Shown here piece by piece: positions 42,581-51,445 of a stretch of DNA of 64,000 bases. The notes beneath the pieces are model-generated. The model ran no database searches, was not told the origin of the DNA, and worked only from the letters and a program-made list of their open reading frames with translations. The stretch lies in assembly GCA_964479695.1 (NCBI GenBank), contig CAYZSO010000011.1:1-64000 (forward strand). The letters are read 5' to 3'. Made by a program: the position numbers and the translations under genes. Positions within the stretch are counted from its first letter, which is position 1. Every line of letters starts with the position of its first letter. This DNA comes from JAAYZH01 sp964479695. Lineage in GTDB: Bacteria > Bacillota > Clostridia > Saccharofermentanales > Fastidiosipilaceae.

Positions 42581-42948
42581 AGCGGGTTGATGTGAAGCGG
42601 GTTACGGAGGATTCTGAAAGCGAGATTTTGTTCGCCAACATTGAACTTGCGAATACGATTTGGACTAGATTTAAGGGGCTTCAACTCCGGCACACACTTG
42701 GCTGTGACGAAGGTCTATTACTTGTTCCTTGTAGTAGTATTCATATGTTTTTTATGCGTTTCCCGATTGATGCGGTGTATTTGGATCGAAATAATTGCGT
42801 TCTGGCGATTCAGGAAGGTTTGAAACCGTGGACCGTCGCTCCCCTGGTCAAGCATGCTCACAAAGTGCTGGAATTAGCTGCTGGGCGGGCTGGTGAAGCG
42901 GGGGTCAGGGTAGGTGAGACGCTTTTAATTTCTAAGGTTTCGGCTTGA
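42577..42948 (+). CDS. DUF192 family protein
   Basis: A 123-residue protein of the DUF192 family. The conserved core is WTRFKGLQLRHTLGCDEGLLLV, then SSIHMFFMRFPIDAVYLDRN and LELAAGRAGEAGVRVGE. The family has a small beta-barrel fold and no firm function; members are often secreted, but no signal peptide is seen here. It starts with GTG 42577, overlapping the VWA stop by four bases, after GAGGGG, so it is translationally coupled to the VWA gene. That coupling is the best hint of its role. Confidence 0.88.
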   Translation: MKRVDVKRVTEDSESEILFANIELANTIWTRFKGLQLRHTLGCDEGLLLVPCSSIHMFFMRFPIDAVYLDRNNCVLAIQEGLKPWTVAPLVKHAHKVLELAAGRAGEAGVRVGETLLISKVSA

Positions 42949-43020
42949 GGTTTCGGAGTGAGGTTTTAGAGTGAGGTTTTGGAGTGAGGTTTTGGAGTGA
43001 GGCTTTGGAGTGGGGCTTTT
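42946..43020 (+). repeat. 13-bp tandem repeat after the DUF192 gene
   Basis: About six units of GAGGTTTTGGAGT follow each other from the stop codon of the DUF192 gene. No gene. Array start and gene end overlap. Confidence 0.85.
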
Positions 43021-43032
43021 CGCTGATTATCT

Positions 43033-43140
43033 ATCGTTGGCGGAGCGCTAACTGCGACTTATTGCTGTAGGTTCTGGTTTATTTATAGTTCAACTGTGAT
43101 TGGTGGAACGCTAACTGCTGCTTATAGCTATAAGTCCTGC
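43033..43140 (+). repeat. SR array C (plus orientation)
   Basis: Two diverged SR units, GGCGGAGCGCTAACTGCGAC then TTATTGCTGTAGG, and GGTGGAACGCTAACTGCTGC then TTATAGCTAT, 67 bases apart. It is the left flank of TIR element copy 3. The stretch 43141-43323 behind it is AT-rich and shows no gene. Confidence 0.6.
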
Positions 43141-43323
43141 TGTTTCTCTCTTTCAAGTGTTTTCTATGAGAAGAAGAGAACACGTCGTCTAATGATCATA
43201 ATAAACTTTACTGAAATTTTTAGATAGCTAGTTAAAGTGAACGAATCTGTGTAGCTCTTAATCTGTTTTATTTACATGACAAGCGAAATTACAAAATTAT
43301 TTTGTCTTAGCCTTTATTTTTAC

Positions 43324-43634
43324 GCAGACCAAGCGCTTACGAAGCCAAAAAATTTTCCAAACTGGTCCGGATCGGGATATTTGCGACAACAGATATTTTT
43401 CAGAAATGATCTTGCCACTTGTTTGCAGACAGATGAATGATTACTGACCTGGGGGCAGTAATTATTGAATGAATACTGACTTCGACGGCATCACGGTTTG
43501 CAATAAGCACGGAACGAACAGGAAACGAGCTTTCAAAGTGCTGCGTCTGTTAATCCGATGTCGCAAGTTTCCGGATCCCAACCAATCTGCAAATAAGATA
43601 ACAACTACCCTAAGCTCCGAAGAACAAATTCAGG
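43324..43634 (-). mobile_element. TIR element copy 3 (311 bp, inverted)
   Basis: The same element as copies 1 and 2 but on the minus strand. GGTCCGGATCGGGATATTTG then CGACA at about 43363-43387 is one end, and TGTCGCAAGTTTCCGGATCC near 43559 the other. Inner motifs read ATGAATGATTACTGACC and TTGAATGAATACTGAC. The 75-codon frame at 43469 is part of the repeat. Confidence 0.75.
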
Positions 43635-43639
43635 AGAAA

Positions 43640-43735
43640 TACGCTCCCAAAAGCGTTCCGCCATTAAGAAACTGGAACAACATGGTAGTAGTGTAGAAAC
43701 AATACGCAGCCAATACCGCTCCGCCATTGGAAACC
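43640..43735 (-). repeat. SR array D (minus orientation)
   Basis: Two SR units on the minus strand: ATACGCTCCCAAAAGCGTTC then CGCC, and AATACGCAGCCAATACCGCT then CCGCC. They abut palindrome P7. Confidence 0.7.
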
Positions 43736-43769
43736 ACTACATAATGTTTAAAAATAAACATTATGTAGT
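43736..43769. repeat. AT-rich palindrome P7 (34 bp variant)
   Basis: ACTACATAATGTTTA, four A and the exact reverse complement. The outer ten bases match the consensus, while the middle differs on both arms in a compensating way, so pairing is kept. Confidence 0.9.
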
Positions 43770-44105
43770 CAATACGGCTGTGATCAATGCCGCGGGTTCT
43801 AATGTGTCATGTCACGTGACCCTGGCAGAGCATAAGTTTTCCTTAAATTTGATATTACATTATCTGTAGGTACTGAGTTCTTTTGCAGGTGCCAGTATGA
43901 TGCAGATAGAGAACGCCTTCTCACGAAATTATTGAGCCGTAAGGCTAAAGCCCAAAGTTTGAAGCGCAAATTCTTAGGCCGAAGCCCATAATTTAAGCCC
44001 AGAAACCAGATTCTTAAGCGCTAATCTTACCCTAGAAATCAATTCCTCAAGGCCAAGATTGATCTTAAAAACGTGCAGAAGATGTTACCTGGAAAGGGGT
44101 GTCTT
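43770..44105 (+). other. Spacer before the deacetylase gene
   Basis: No gene is supported. The palindrome GTCACGTGAC lies near 43812. From about 43930 irregular AAGCCCA and CTTAGGC units alternate up to the ribosome binding site GGAAAGGGG. No certain promoter. Confidence 0.4.
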
Positions 44106-45725
44106 ATGCTTCGAATTTTCAAGAAAACCCTTCAGAATTTCAACAACAGTAATCAGAATTTCAGCAGCAGTAATCAAAATTTCAGAAGCAGTAATCGGCT
44201 TTTGGGCAACCGTCATCAGACTATTAACAGCCGTCATCAGACTATTAACAGCCGTCATCAGATTAACAACAGTGGTCAGCGCATTTTCAAAAACAGCTAT
44301 CGACAGCTAGTGGCTTTGGTGGTCATCTTGGTGATGAGTATTGTGATGAGTGCTCCGGCTCAGGCGGCGGCTTCGATTGCGATTTTTCGGGGTAGCTCAG
44401 CAAGTAAGAAGATGGCGATCACCTTTGATATGGGGTCTGATGCAGCGGGACTAGGGTCGGTGTTGGGGGCTTTGGCCAACTACAATGTGAAAAGTACCTT
44501 CTTCATGACCGGACAAGCGGCTGCGAATAGCCCTTCTGCTACCAGACAAATTCTGGCTGGTGGGCACGAGCTGGGGAACCATTCGTATTGGCATCCTGAC
44601 TTCACCAAAATCAGCACGGCCCAAATGCGAAGCGAACTTAGCAAGACGGAGGCCTTGATCGAGAGCCAGACGGGGCAGCCGATTAAGCCGTATTTCAGAC
44701 CGCCCTATGGGGCTTCGAATGAGTTGGTCCGCCAGGTCGCTGGGGAGATGGGGTACACGTACACGGTTTTTTGGGATATTGACCCGCGCGATTGGGCTGG
44801 TCCTTCGACTTCGACTTTGGTTAGTCATGCAATTAATTATGCACACAATGGCGGCATTCTCCTGCTACATGTGAGTGCGACAACGAATACACAATATGCT
44901 TTGCCTGGGATCCTCAAAGCGCTGCTGGATCGCGGCTATCAGCTGGTGACCATCTCTGAGATGCTCGGCCAGTCGGCTTCGGCACCTGCACCTTCACCTT
45001 CGCCTGCGCCTTCGCCTTCGCCGGATCCTGCTCCTGTCCCGCCCGGAGGCTCAACTTATACGGTTCGAGCCGGTGATACTTTGAGCCGAATTGCAGGACG
45101 ATATGGGGTTACTGTGAGCTCGATTGCTCAAGTGAATCGCATCGCGAATGTGAACTTGATTTATGTTGGACAACTTTTGGTTATTCCTGGCACAGATTCG
45201 GCACCTGCGCCTTCGCCTGCGCCGAGTCCTGCACCTGCGCCGAGTCCGGAACCTACGCCGACGCCACCTTCGACCGGGAGTGTCCGCTACACAGTACGAG
45301 CTGGTGACACACTAAATCGGATTGCAGGAGTTTACGGTGTTAGTGTGAGCGCGATTGCCCAAGCTAATCATATTGCCAACGTGAACTTGATATATGTTGG
45401 GCAAGTCCTAGTGATCCCGGGAACAAGTTCTGCACCTTCACCTGCGCCGACTCCGACGCCTTCACCGTCGCCGTCGCCGTCACCGACACCGACGCCTTCA
45501 CCATCGCCGTCGCCGTCACCGACACCGACGCCTTCACCATCGCCGTCGCCGTCACCGACACCGACACCACCTTCAACGGGCACCGCTCGCTACACTGTCC
45601 GGGCTGGTGACACACTGACTAGGATCGCCGCTTCTTACAAGACAAGCATCTCGGCAATTGCCCAGGCCAACCACATTGCCAATGTCAATCTCATCTATGT
45701 TGGGCAGGTGCTTGTCATTCCATAG
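44106..45725 (+). CDS. Secreted polysaccharide deacetylase with three LysM domains
   Basis: A 539-residue exported enzyme. A long N-terminal stretch made of NSNQNF and HQTINSR repeats precedes a signal-type helix (about 68-88). The NodB domain has motif 1 ITFDMGSDAAG, His pair GNHSYWH (159 and 163) and RPPYGAS (about 198-204). Motif 1 reads FDMGSD rather than the usual FDDG, a known variation class. Three LysM domains (YTVRAGDTLSRIAGRYGV type) follow, separated by P/S/A linkers of 15-45 residues. It should bind peptidoglycan or chitin-like glycans and remove N-acetyl groups. GGAAAGGGG selects ATG 44106. A strong terminator lies behind. Confidence 0.9.
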   Translation: MLRIFKKTLQNFNNSNQNFSSSNQNFRSSNRLLGNRHQTINSRHQTINSRHQINNSGQRIFKNSYRQLVALVVILVMSIVMSAPAQAAASIAIFRGSSASKKMAITFDMGSDAAGLGSVLGALANYNVKSTFFMTGQAAANSPSATRQILAGGHELGNHSYWHPDFTKISTAQMRSELSKTEALIESQTGQPIKPYFRPPYGASNELVRQVAGEMGYTYTVFWDIDPRDWAGPSTSTLVSHAINYAHNGGILLLHVSATTNTQYALPGILKALLDRGYQLVTISEMLGQSASAPAPSPSPAPSPSPDPAPVPPGGSTYTVRAGDTLSRIAGRYGVTVSSIAQVNRIANVNLIYVGQLLVIPGTDSAPAPSPAPSPAPAPSPEPTPTPPSTGSVRYTVRAGDTLNRIAGVYGVSVSAIAQANHIANVNLIYVGQVLVIPGTSSAPSPAPTPTPSPSPSPSPTPTPSPSPSPSPTPTPSPSPSPSPTPTPPSTGTARYTVRAGDTLTRIAASYKTSISAIAQANHIANVNLIYVGQVLVIP

Positions 45726-45797
45726 AAACATTAGGCGGAAGTTTCTTATTCCATCCGTGTACTACGGATTTTGTGTTTGCAATGTTTTAGAAATCTA

Positions 45798-45839
45798 GCG
45801 GAACCTGTCACGCATTGTTGCGGAGCAGGTTCCGCTTTT
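45798..45839 (+). terminator. Intrinsic terminator after the deacetylase gene
   Basis: GCGGAACCTG pairs perfectly with CAGGTTCCGC over an 18-base loop, followed by TTTT. It lies about 70 bases past the stop codon. Confidence 0.8.
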
Positions 45840-45989
45840 GATTGTGGGCTAGTGTGCGGGGCTAGGTGAGGGGGTGTGTGTAGGCCTGTGTGCGGGGTTG
45901 TCTATGTGGTGGGATTTTAAGATACTAAATTATTCACATGAATTTTTAGGGTCATGAAATCGGATTATAGTAAAGCAGATCATATTAAA

Positions 45990-46280
45990 GCAGAGAGAAA
46001 TTTCCAGGTTGGTCGAGATCCGGTATTCTGCGACATAGATTTCAGTTACAAACCAACTATCGCCACAAAAATGAGGCACGGAATGAATACTGACCTGTAA
46101 ACTCAAAATGTTGAATGAATACTGACATTGACAGAAAAATTGTCAAATTTGAAGCAGCACCAAGAGAAAAACTCTCCTGAAATTGATGTGTAGGCCAGTC
46201 ATGTGTCGCAATATTCGCGATCCTGACCAATTTGGAAACAACATAACAATTACTCTAAGCACCAAGTAACCAAAACAGAA
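45990..46280 (-). mobile_element. TIR element copy 4 (degraded, inverted)
   Basis: Ends GAGATCCGGTATTCTGCGACA near 46016 and TGTCGCAATATTCGCGATCC near 46205 are still recognisable. The inner motifs GAATGAATACTGACC and GAATGAATACTGACA are well kept, while the rest has drifted. The stretch 45840-45989 before it is G-rich, without gene or SR unit. Confidence 0.6.
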
Positions 46281-46375
46281 ACAATAAGCTGCCAAAACCG
46301 TTCCTACAACAAACACTTGACTATGGAGGAACGTAGAAAAGAAGCAATACGCCGTCAAAACAGCTCCGCCGCCCG
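46275..46375 (-). repeat. SR array E (minus orientation)
   Basis: Two SR units on the minus strand, AATAAGCTGCCAAAACCGTT then CC, and AATACGCCGTCAAAACAGCT then CCGCC, about 62 bases apart, right of TIR element copy 4. Confidence 0.65.
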
Positions 46376-46453
46376 CCCCCCCCAAGCTCCACCAGCCGCA
46401 TCGCTCCGCCGACCGCGCCGCCCGCGCCGACTGCGCCGACCTCGAACCGACTC

Positions 46454-46490
46454 ATGACTACATAAGTTTAAATTTAAACTTATTAGTCAT
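46454..46490. repeat. AT-rich palindrome P8 (one base lost)
   Basis: ATGACTACATAAGTTTAAA with a right arm TTTAAACTTATTAGTCAT that lacks the G of TATGTAG. It lies 70 bases before the udk start. Confidence 0.85.
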
Positions 46491-46559
46491 AAGTCGCAAA
46501 CGCCGCAAGCGCAGCTGCTAAGGTAAAATGTAAGCAAAACAGCGGGAGGCACACCCCAA

Positions 46560-47204
46560 ATGAAAAAAGTCATTTTGATCGGGATTGCCGGAGGGTCAGC
46601 CTCGGGGAAATCGTCGATAAGCAAGCGGTTGAAGGAGTCTTTTGATTCAGATAAGTCGTTTCAGATCATCAAGATGGATGATTATTACAAGGATCAGCCT
46701 GAGTTGAGTTTGGAAGAACGCTACAAAACAAATTATGATCATCCGTTGGCTTTTGATACCGATTTGCTGTTGGAGCAGATCACGCTTTTAAAGCATCGAG
46801 TCGCCATCGACAAGCCGGTGTATGATTTTGTTGCCTATGCGAGGACGCACACCGAGAAGGTTTATCCTGCTGATGTGATTGTTTTGGAAGGGCTGTTTAT
46901 TTTGGACAGCGAAGCGGTTCGCGAGCAGCTCGACATTAAGATTTTTGTGGACACGCCTGCGGATGTGCGCTTCATCAGGCGTCTGGTTCGGGATGTCAAG
47001 AAGCGCGGCCGCACGCTGGATTCAGTGGTGAATCAGTACCTCGAGACTGTGAGGCCGATGCATGAACTGTTCGTGGAGCCTTCGAAACGGTACGCCGACA
47101 TTATCATTCCGGAAGGCGGCCACAATTTGGTGGCGATTGATCTGCTGACGACGAAGATTCGCAGCATCATCGAAGAGAACGAGGAATGGGGCGCTGACAC
47201 ATGA
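46560..47204 (+). CDS. udk: Uridine kinase
   Basis: A 214-residue kinase that phosphorylates uridine and cytidine with ATP or GTP for pyrimidine salvage. The P-loop is GIAGGSASGKSSISKRL at the N-terminus. KMDDYYKDQPELSLEERYKT and NYDHPLAFD carry the catalytic Asp and nucleoside site, and RRLVRDVKKRGRTLDSVVNQY is the lid region. GGGAGG upstream supports the start. The stop codon lies in a 10-bp repeat GACACATGAA (three copies, 47196-47225). It is a family member of normal length. Confidence 0.93.
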   Translation: MKKVILIGIAGGSASGKSSISKRLKESFDSDKSFQIIKMDDYYKDQPELSLEERYKTNYDHPLAFDTDLLLEQITLLKHRVAIDKPVYDFVAYARTHTEKVYPADVIVLEGLFILDSEAVREQLDIKIFVDTPADVRFIRRLVRDVKKRGRTLDSVVNQYLETVRPMHELFVEPSKRYADIIIPEGGHNLVAIDLLTTKIRSIIEENEEWGADT

Positions 47205-47225
47205 AGACACATGAAGACACATGAA
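47196..47225 (+). repeat. 10-bp tandem repeat over the udk stop
   Basis: Three copies of GACACATGAA. The TGA stop of udk is in the first copy. Further ATGAAGAC units appear near 47275-47292. Confidence 0.85.
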
Positions 47226-47379
47226 GGATTGTGTGGCAAGGACCGCCCCCCCACCCCAGCGACCCGCCAGAAGCATGAAGACCCATGAAGACAAATGTTT
47301 GGAGAGGGCATGATGCTACGCTTTGGCCAAGAGAAAAGTGTTAGTATGGATGCATCAATTCGCCAAGGAGGATTTCGCA

Positions 47380-47658
47380 ATGTCAGAAGAGAAGAAAAAA
47401 GAACTGGATCCCTTGTATGTTGACAAGAAGCAACCGACCATGGAGGAGATGGAAGCCGATGGCGGGCTCGTTGTAGGAGCCGCTGAGGATTCGAAGATAA
47501 ATTCTTTGGACTCAATTACGTATGAAGATCATCAACAGGTTTTTGGTGCGAAGGTGGTTACCGATGAGCAACCGGCCGATGCGTCCATTGCTGATGACGA
47601 CTCTGCAGGACCTGCCGATAATCTGACGGACGAAGAGGCTGATCAGGTTGAGCAATAA
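47380..47658 (+). CDS. Small acidic protein of unknown function
   Basis: A 92-residue very acidic, hydrophilic protein starting MSEEKKKELDPLYVDKKQ and ending DNLTDEEADQVEQ. No motif, signal peptide or membrane segment is visible. I do not recognise the family. AAGGAGG seven bases before ATG 47380 is strong evidence that it is translated; the longer reading from 47323 would start in a partial dispersed motif. A strong terminator follows within 25 bases, so it appears to be a short transcript of its own. Confidence 0.7.
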   Translation: MSEEKKKELDPLYVDKKQPTMEEMEADGGLVVGAAEDSKINSLDSITYEDHQQVFGAKVVTDEQPADASIADDDSAGPADNLTDEEADQVEQ

Positions 47659-47680
47659 GCGTAATACCTAATAATTTATC

Positions 47681-47716
47681 AAAAAGGTTTCAGATTCTAC
47701 AGCTGAAACCTTTTTT
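47681..47716 (+). terminator. Intrinsic terminator before gpmI
   Basis: AAAAGGTTTCAG pairs perfectly with CTGAAACCTTTT over nine bases, ending in six T. It closes the small acidic gene's transcript. Confidence 0.9.
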
Positions 47717-47740
47717 ACGATGTAGAATAGCTATGTTTCT

Positions 47741-47821
47741 GCGATTAATGATAAACGCAACTAATCGGCGATTAATGATAAACACAACTAATCTGCGATT
47801 AATCATAAACACAACTAATGA
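47741..47821 (+). repeat. 27-bp tandem repeat in gpmI leader
   Basis: Three copies of a unit GCGATTAATGATAAACRCAA then CTAATCN, at 47741, 47768 and 47795, end at the gpmI ribosome binding site. Each contains ATTAAT and may carry promoter-like AT blocks. Confidence 0.9.
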
Positions 47822-47830
47822 GGTGAGTCT

Positions 47831-49417
47831 ATGCAAGATATGAAGAAGGTGGTCCTGGTCATCATGGATGGTGTCGGGATTTCGAAGAAAGAGTATGGCG
47901 ATGCGGTGAAGGCCGCGCATAAACCGACACTGGATCTTCTGATGAGAGAGAACCCCAACATTGAGATTCAGGCGCATGGTACGGCTGTAGGCCTGCCGGA
48001 TGACACAGATATGGGGAACTCTGAGGTGGGGCATAATGCTTTGGGAAGCGGCCAGATCTATGCGCAAGGGGCGAAACTTGTGAATGAGTCGATTGCCTCG
48101 GGCAAGATTTTTGAGTCGGAGGTTTGGCAGCAACTGACGGAGAATGCGGTGGCGAACAATAGCACGCTGCATTTTATTGGCCTGCTGTCGGATGGAAATG
48201 TGCACTCTCATATTAATCAGCTGGAGGCTTTGGTGAGGAATGCAAAGGCCAAGGGCGTTAAGAAGGTTCGCCTGCATGCGCTCCTTGATGGCCGCGATGT
48301 ACCGCCGACTTCCGGGCTTACCTACATTCAGGCGATTGAGGATTTCTTCGCGACTTTGAATGATGCGAATTTTGATGCCAGGATTGCTTCGGGCGGCGGT
48401 CGAATGAAGATCACGATGGACCGTTATAAGGCGGATTGGGGCATGGTGGAACTTGGCTGGAAGACCCATGTGTTGGGTGAGGGCCGTAAGTTCCTGAGCG
48501 CTTCTGAGGCCTACACCACGCTTCGTGAAGAGACGGGTGCGATGGATCAGGATTTGCCGCCTTTCGTGATTGCGGATGCGGATGGGCAGACACCTGTGGG
48601 GTCGATTCAGGATGGCGACAGTGTTGTGTTCTTCAATTTCAGAGGCGACCGCGCGATTGAGATTTCGATGGCTTTTGAAGATAGTGATTTCCCGTATTTT
48701 GACCGGGTTCGCCGCCCCAACGTCATCTATGCGGGGATGCTCGAGTATGATGGAGACCTTCACATTCCGAGCCGTTACTTGGTGAATCCGCCGTCGATTC
48801 ATAATACGTTGACGGAGTTTTTGGTGGCCAAAGAAGTCAATGAGTTCGCTGTTTCCGAGACCCAGAAGTTTGGGCATGTGACCTACTTTTGGAATGGTAA
48901 CCGCTCCGGTTATGTCAATGAGCAGTTTGAAAAATATGTGGAAGTTCCTTCGGATCGCGTTTCGTTTGACCAACGTCCGTGGATGAAAGCCGCCGAAATC
49001 ACCGACGAAGTGATCAAAGCAATGGAATCCGGCGAATACGGCTTCATTCGTTGTAACTATGCGAATGGCGACATGGTGGGTCACACGGGTAATTTCCAGG
49101 CGGTCACGATTGCTGTTGAAGCCGTGGATCTCTGCCTCGGCCGCGTGTACGAAGCGGCCCATAAATTGGGTTACACCCTGGTAGTGACTGCGGATCACGG
49201 CAATGCGGATGACATGTACCAGAAAAAGAAAAAGGATACTGACCCGGATGTCCCGAAGACGGCTCATTCGCTGAATCCGGTTCCTTTCATCGTGGTGGAT
49301 CCTTCCCAGGATTGGACATTCAAGGAAGGCAATTTCGGTCTGGCCAATGTCGCGGCCACGCTCGTGAATTTAATGGGCTTCGAGGCGCCGGAGGGCTGGG
49401 AACCTTCGATGCTGTAA
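47831..49417 (+). CDS. gpmI: Cofactor-independent phosphoglycerate mutase
   Basis: A 528-residue Mn-dependent enzyme that converts 3-phosphoglycerate to 2-phosphoglycerate in glycolysis. The first metal Asp is in VLVIMDGVGI and the phosphoserine nucleophile in DTDMGNSEVGHNALG at about residues 58-72. HALLDGRDVPPTSG binds substrate, and VTADHGNADDMY carries the C-terminal metal ligands. GAGGTGAG upstream supports ATG 47831. Enolase, the next pathway step, is at 59732-61045 but not in the same transcript. Length is normal for the family. Confidence 0.96.
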   Translation: MQDMKKVVLVIMDGVGISKKEYGDAVKAAHKPTLDLLMRENPNIEIQAHGTAVGLPDDTDMGNSEVGHNALGSGQIYAQGAKLVNESIASGKIFESEVWQQLTENAVANNSTLHFIGLLSDGNVHSHINQLEALVRNAKAKGVKKVRLHALLDGRDVPPTSGLTYIQAIEDFFATLNDANFDARIASGGGRMKITMDRYKADWGMVELGWKTHVLGEGRKFLSASEAYTTLREETGAMDQDLPPFVIADADGQTPVGSIQDGDSVVFFNFRGDRAIEISMAFEDSDFPYFDRVRRPNVIYAGMLEYDGDLHIPSRYLVNPPSIHNTLTEFLVAKEVNEFAVSETQKFGHVTYFWNGNRSGYVNEQFEKYVEVPSDRVSFDQRPWMKAAEITDEVIKAMESGEYGFIRCNYANGDMVGHTGNFQAVTIAVEAVDLCLGRVYEAAHKLGYTLVVTADHGNADDMYQKKKKDTDPDVPKTAHSLNPVPFIVVDPSQDWTFKEGNFGLANVAATLVNLMGFEAPEGWEPSML

Positions 49418-49548
49418 GAGCAGGCGCACGCACCTGCGTGACTGCGAAATTCGCTGGCCTGCAGGCGTCCTCAAGCAGGCGGGCGCACGCACCTGCAGGT
49501 GCTGACAAGCGGGAATAACCGCTAAAAAATAATTTATTTTGCAAGTAG

Positions 49549-49582
49549 CTCCGACGCCCGACTTGGGTGCCGGAGTTTTATT
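49549..49582 (+). terminator. Intrinsic terminator after gpmI
   Basis: CTCCGACGCCC pairs with GGGTGCCGGAG (one G-U pair, one mismatch), followed by TTTTATT. Between gpmI and this hairpin GCGCACGCACCTGC occurs twice (49424 and 49483). No further gene in the spacer. Confidence 0.75.
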
Positions 49583-49714
49583 AGCTTCGCTAAGGAAAAG
49601 CACGAATACAGCGGCTAAATACCGACGAAACAGCAAACGGTAATCACAAAATGTTTTCTTCCTCAGGGTAGCAAATGTTGTAAGATAAGCAGGGTTTCAC
49701 TAAATGAGGTAAAT

Positions 49715-51445
49715 ATGTACAAATTAATGGGACGCTACATGCGTCAATACAAGTGGTATGCTTTATTAAGCCCGTTGATGATGATTCTGGAGGTGTTCGC
49801 GGATGTGATGGCACCTTTTCTCATGGCGCAGATTGTAGATAAGGCAATCCCCGCCAGAGACCAGAATGAAGTCGTGCGCCTGGGCTTGATCATGATCGCG
49901 ATTGCTCTTGGCGGTCTCTTGACCGGCGGGGCGAGTGCTTTTCTAGGCGCTGAGGCCGGCAATGGTCTGGGTGCCAACATCAGGACGGAAACGTACAGGA
50001 AAATTCAGAGTTTCAGTTTCAAGCAGCTCGATCAGTTCTCGATCGCGTCGCTCGTGACGAGGCTGACGAATGACGTTTCCACGATTTCCATGGTGACGAC
50101 CATGACTCTGCGCATGGCGATCAGGTCGCCGGTTATGCTTATTATGGCGATCATCATGGCGGTGAATATTAATGCTAGGCTGGCTTTGGTGTTCGCAGTG
50201 GCCGTGCCGATCTTAGTTGTGGCAATTGTGATTATTTTATATTTGGCCAAAGACCGCTTCCGCACCATGCAGAAGAAGGTGGATGATGTCAACGCGGTGA
50301 TCGAGGAGGATTTGACTTCAATCCGCGTCATTAAGTCGTTCGTGCGTGAGGACTATGAGACGGAGCGTTTCGGCAAAAGGAATGATGACCTCCGCGACAC
50401 GATGATGAAGGCAATGAATCTGGTCTTGATTCTGATGCCTCTCATGAACTTGATTATCTACGGAACGATTATTGCGATCTTCTGGTATGGCGGCAACCAG
50501 GTGATCATTGGCACGATGGGTGCCGGTGAACTGACTAGTTTTGTTACCTACTGCTCACAGATCATGATGTCTCTGATGATGCTCTCGATGTATTTCTTCC
50601 AGCTGACCCGTGCCAATACTTCGTCGGAACGTATTCAGGAAGTGCTGGATACCGAACCGGACCTCGTATCACCCGCAGAAGGCGCCTTGACGGCTTTGGC
50701 CAATGGAGATGTGGAATTCGCTGATGTGGACTTCCGCTATGCGACGAACGACCAAGACTCGCTGCAAGATGTGACGTTCACGGTGAAGAGCGGGGAGACG
50801 GTGGGCATTATCGGATCGACCGGGTCTGCGAAGACGACCTTGGTTCAGCTGATCCCCCGCCTCTATGATTCCACGCGCGGCGAGGTGAAAGTGGGTGGCG
50901 AGGATGTGCGCCGCTATGACTTGAAGACGCTGCGGGATGGCGTTGCGTTCGTTTTGCAGAAGAATACCTTGTTCAGTGGCACGATCCGCGACAACATGAA
51001 ATGGGGCGACGAAAATGCGAGCGATGAAGAAATTATTGGCGTGTTGAAGTCGGCTCAGGCATGGGATTTTGTGAGCGCGCTGCCGGAGGGGCTGGATGCT
51101 TGGGTGGAACAAGGCGGCAGGAATTTTTCCGGTGGTCAGAAGCAACGTCTGACCATTGCGCGAGCTTTGCTTAAGAAACCGAAGGTCCTGATTCTGGACG
51201 ATTCGACCTCGGCGGTTGATATGGCGACGGATAAGAAAATCCGCGAAACGTTCGAGACGCAACATAACGATATTACGACGTTTATTATTGCGCAGCGCAT
51301 CAATTCGATTCAGGGTGCGGACAAGATTCTGGTTATGGATGAAGGGAAAATTAAGGCGATGGGGACTCATGATGAGCTCCTGCAAACCAATGAGATTTAC
51401 CAAGATCTCTATGATACTCAAGTGAAAGGAGCGATCGCGGAATGA
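49715..51445 (+). CDS. ABC exporter half with degenerate ATP site
   Basis: A 576-residue half-transporter with six membrane segments and an ATPase. Walker A reads IIGSTGSAKTTLVQLI with Ala instead of the last Gly. Walker B reads VLILDDSTSAVD, so the catalytic Glu is replaced by Asp. The signature NFSGGQKQRLTIARAL is normal. Such asymmetry is typical of heterodimeric exporters (BmrC/BmrD, TM287/TM288 type), which carry drugs or lipids. It overlaps the next gene by four bases. TTTGGCCAAA lies at 50242. No clear -35/-10 pair was assigned. Confidence 0.93.
   Translation: MYKLMGRYMRQYKWYALLSPLMMILEVFADVMAPFLMAQIVDKAIPARDQNEVVRLGLIMIAIALGGLLTGGASAFLGAEAGNGLGANIRTETYRKIQSFSFKQLDQFSIASLVTRLTNDVSTISMVTTMTLRMAIRSPVMLIMAIIMAVNINARLALVFAVAVPILVVAIVIILYLAKDRFRTMQKKVDDVNAVIEEDLTSIRVIKSFVREDYETERFGKRNDDLRDTMMKAMNLVLILMPLMNLIIYGTIIAIFWYGGNQVIIGTMGAGELTSFVTYCSQIMMSLMMLSMYFFQLTRANTSSERIQEVLDTEPDLVSPAEGALTALANGDVEFADVDFRYATNDQDSLQDVTFTVKSGETVGIIGSTGSAKTTLVQLIPRLYDSTRGEVKVGGEDVRRYDLKTLRDGVAFVLQKNTLFSGTIRDNMKWGDENASDEEIIGVLKSAQAWDFVSALPEGLDAWVEQGGRNFSGGQKQRLTIARALLKKPKVLILDDSTSAVDMATDKKIRETFETQHNDITTFIIAQRINSIQGADKILVMDEGKIKAMGTHDELLQTNEIYQDLYDTQVKGAIAE

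Noticed and set aside
45798..45839. SR unit (contains GCGGAGCAGGTTCCGC)
   Set aside because: The match is limited to GCGGAGC; the sequence is better explained as a perfect-stem terminator.
47690..49267. 525-codon minus-strand frame over gpmI
   Set aside because: It is antisense to an intact gpmI, has no ribosome binding site, and its sequence is not like a folded protein.
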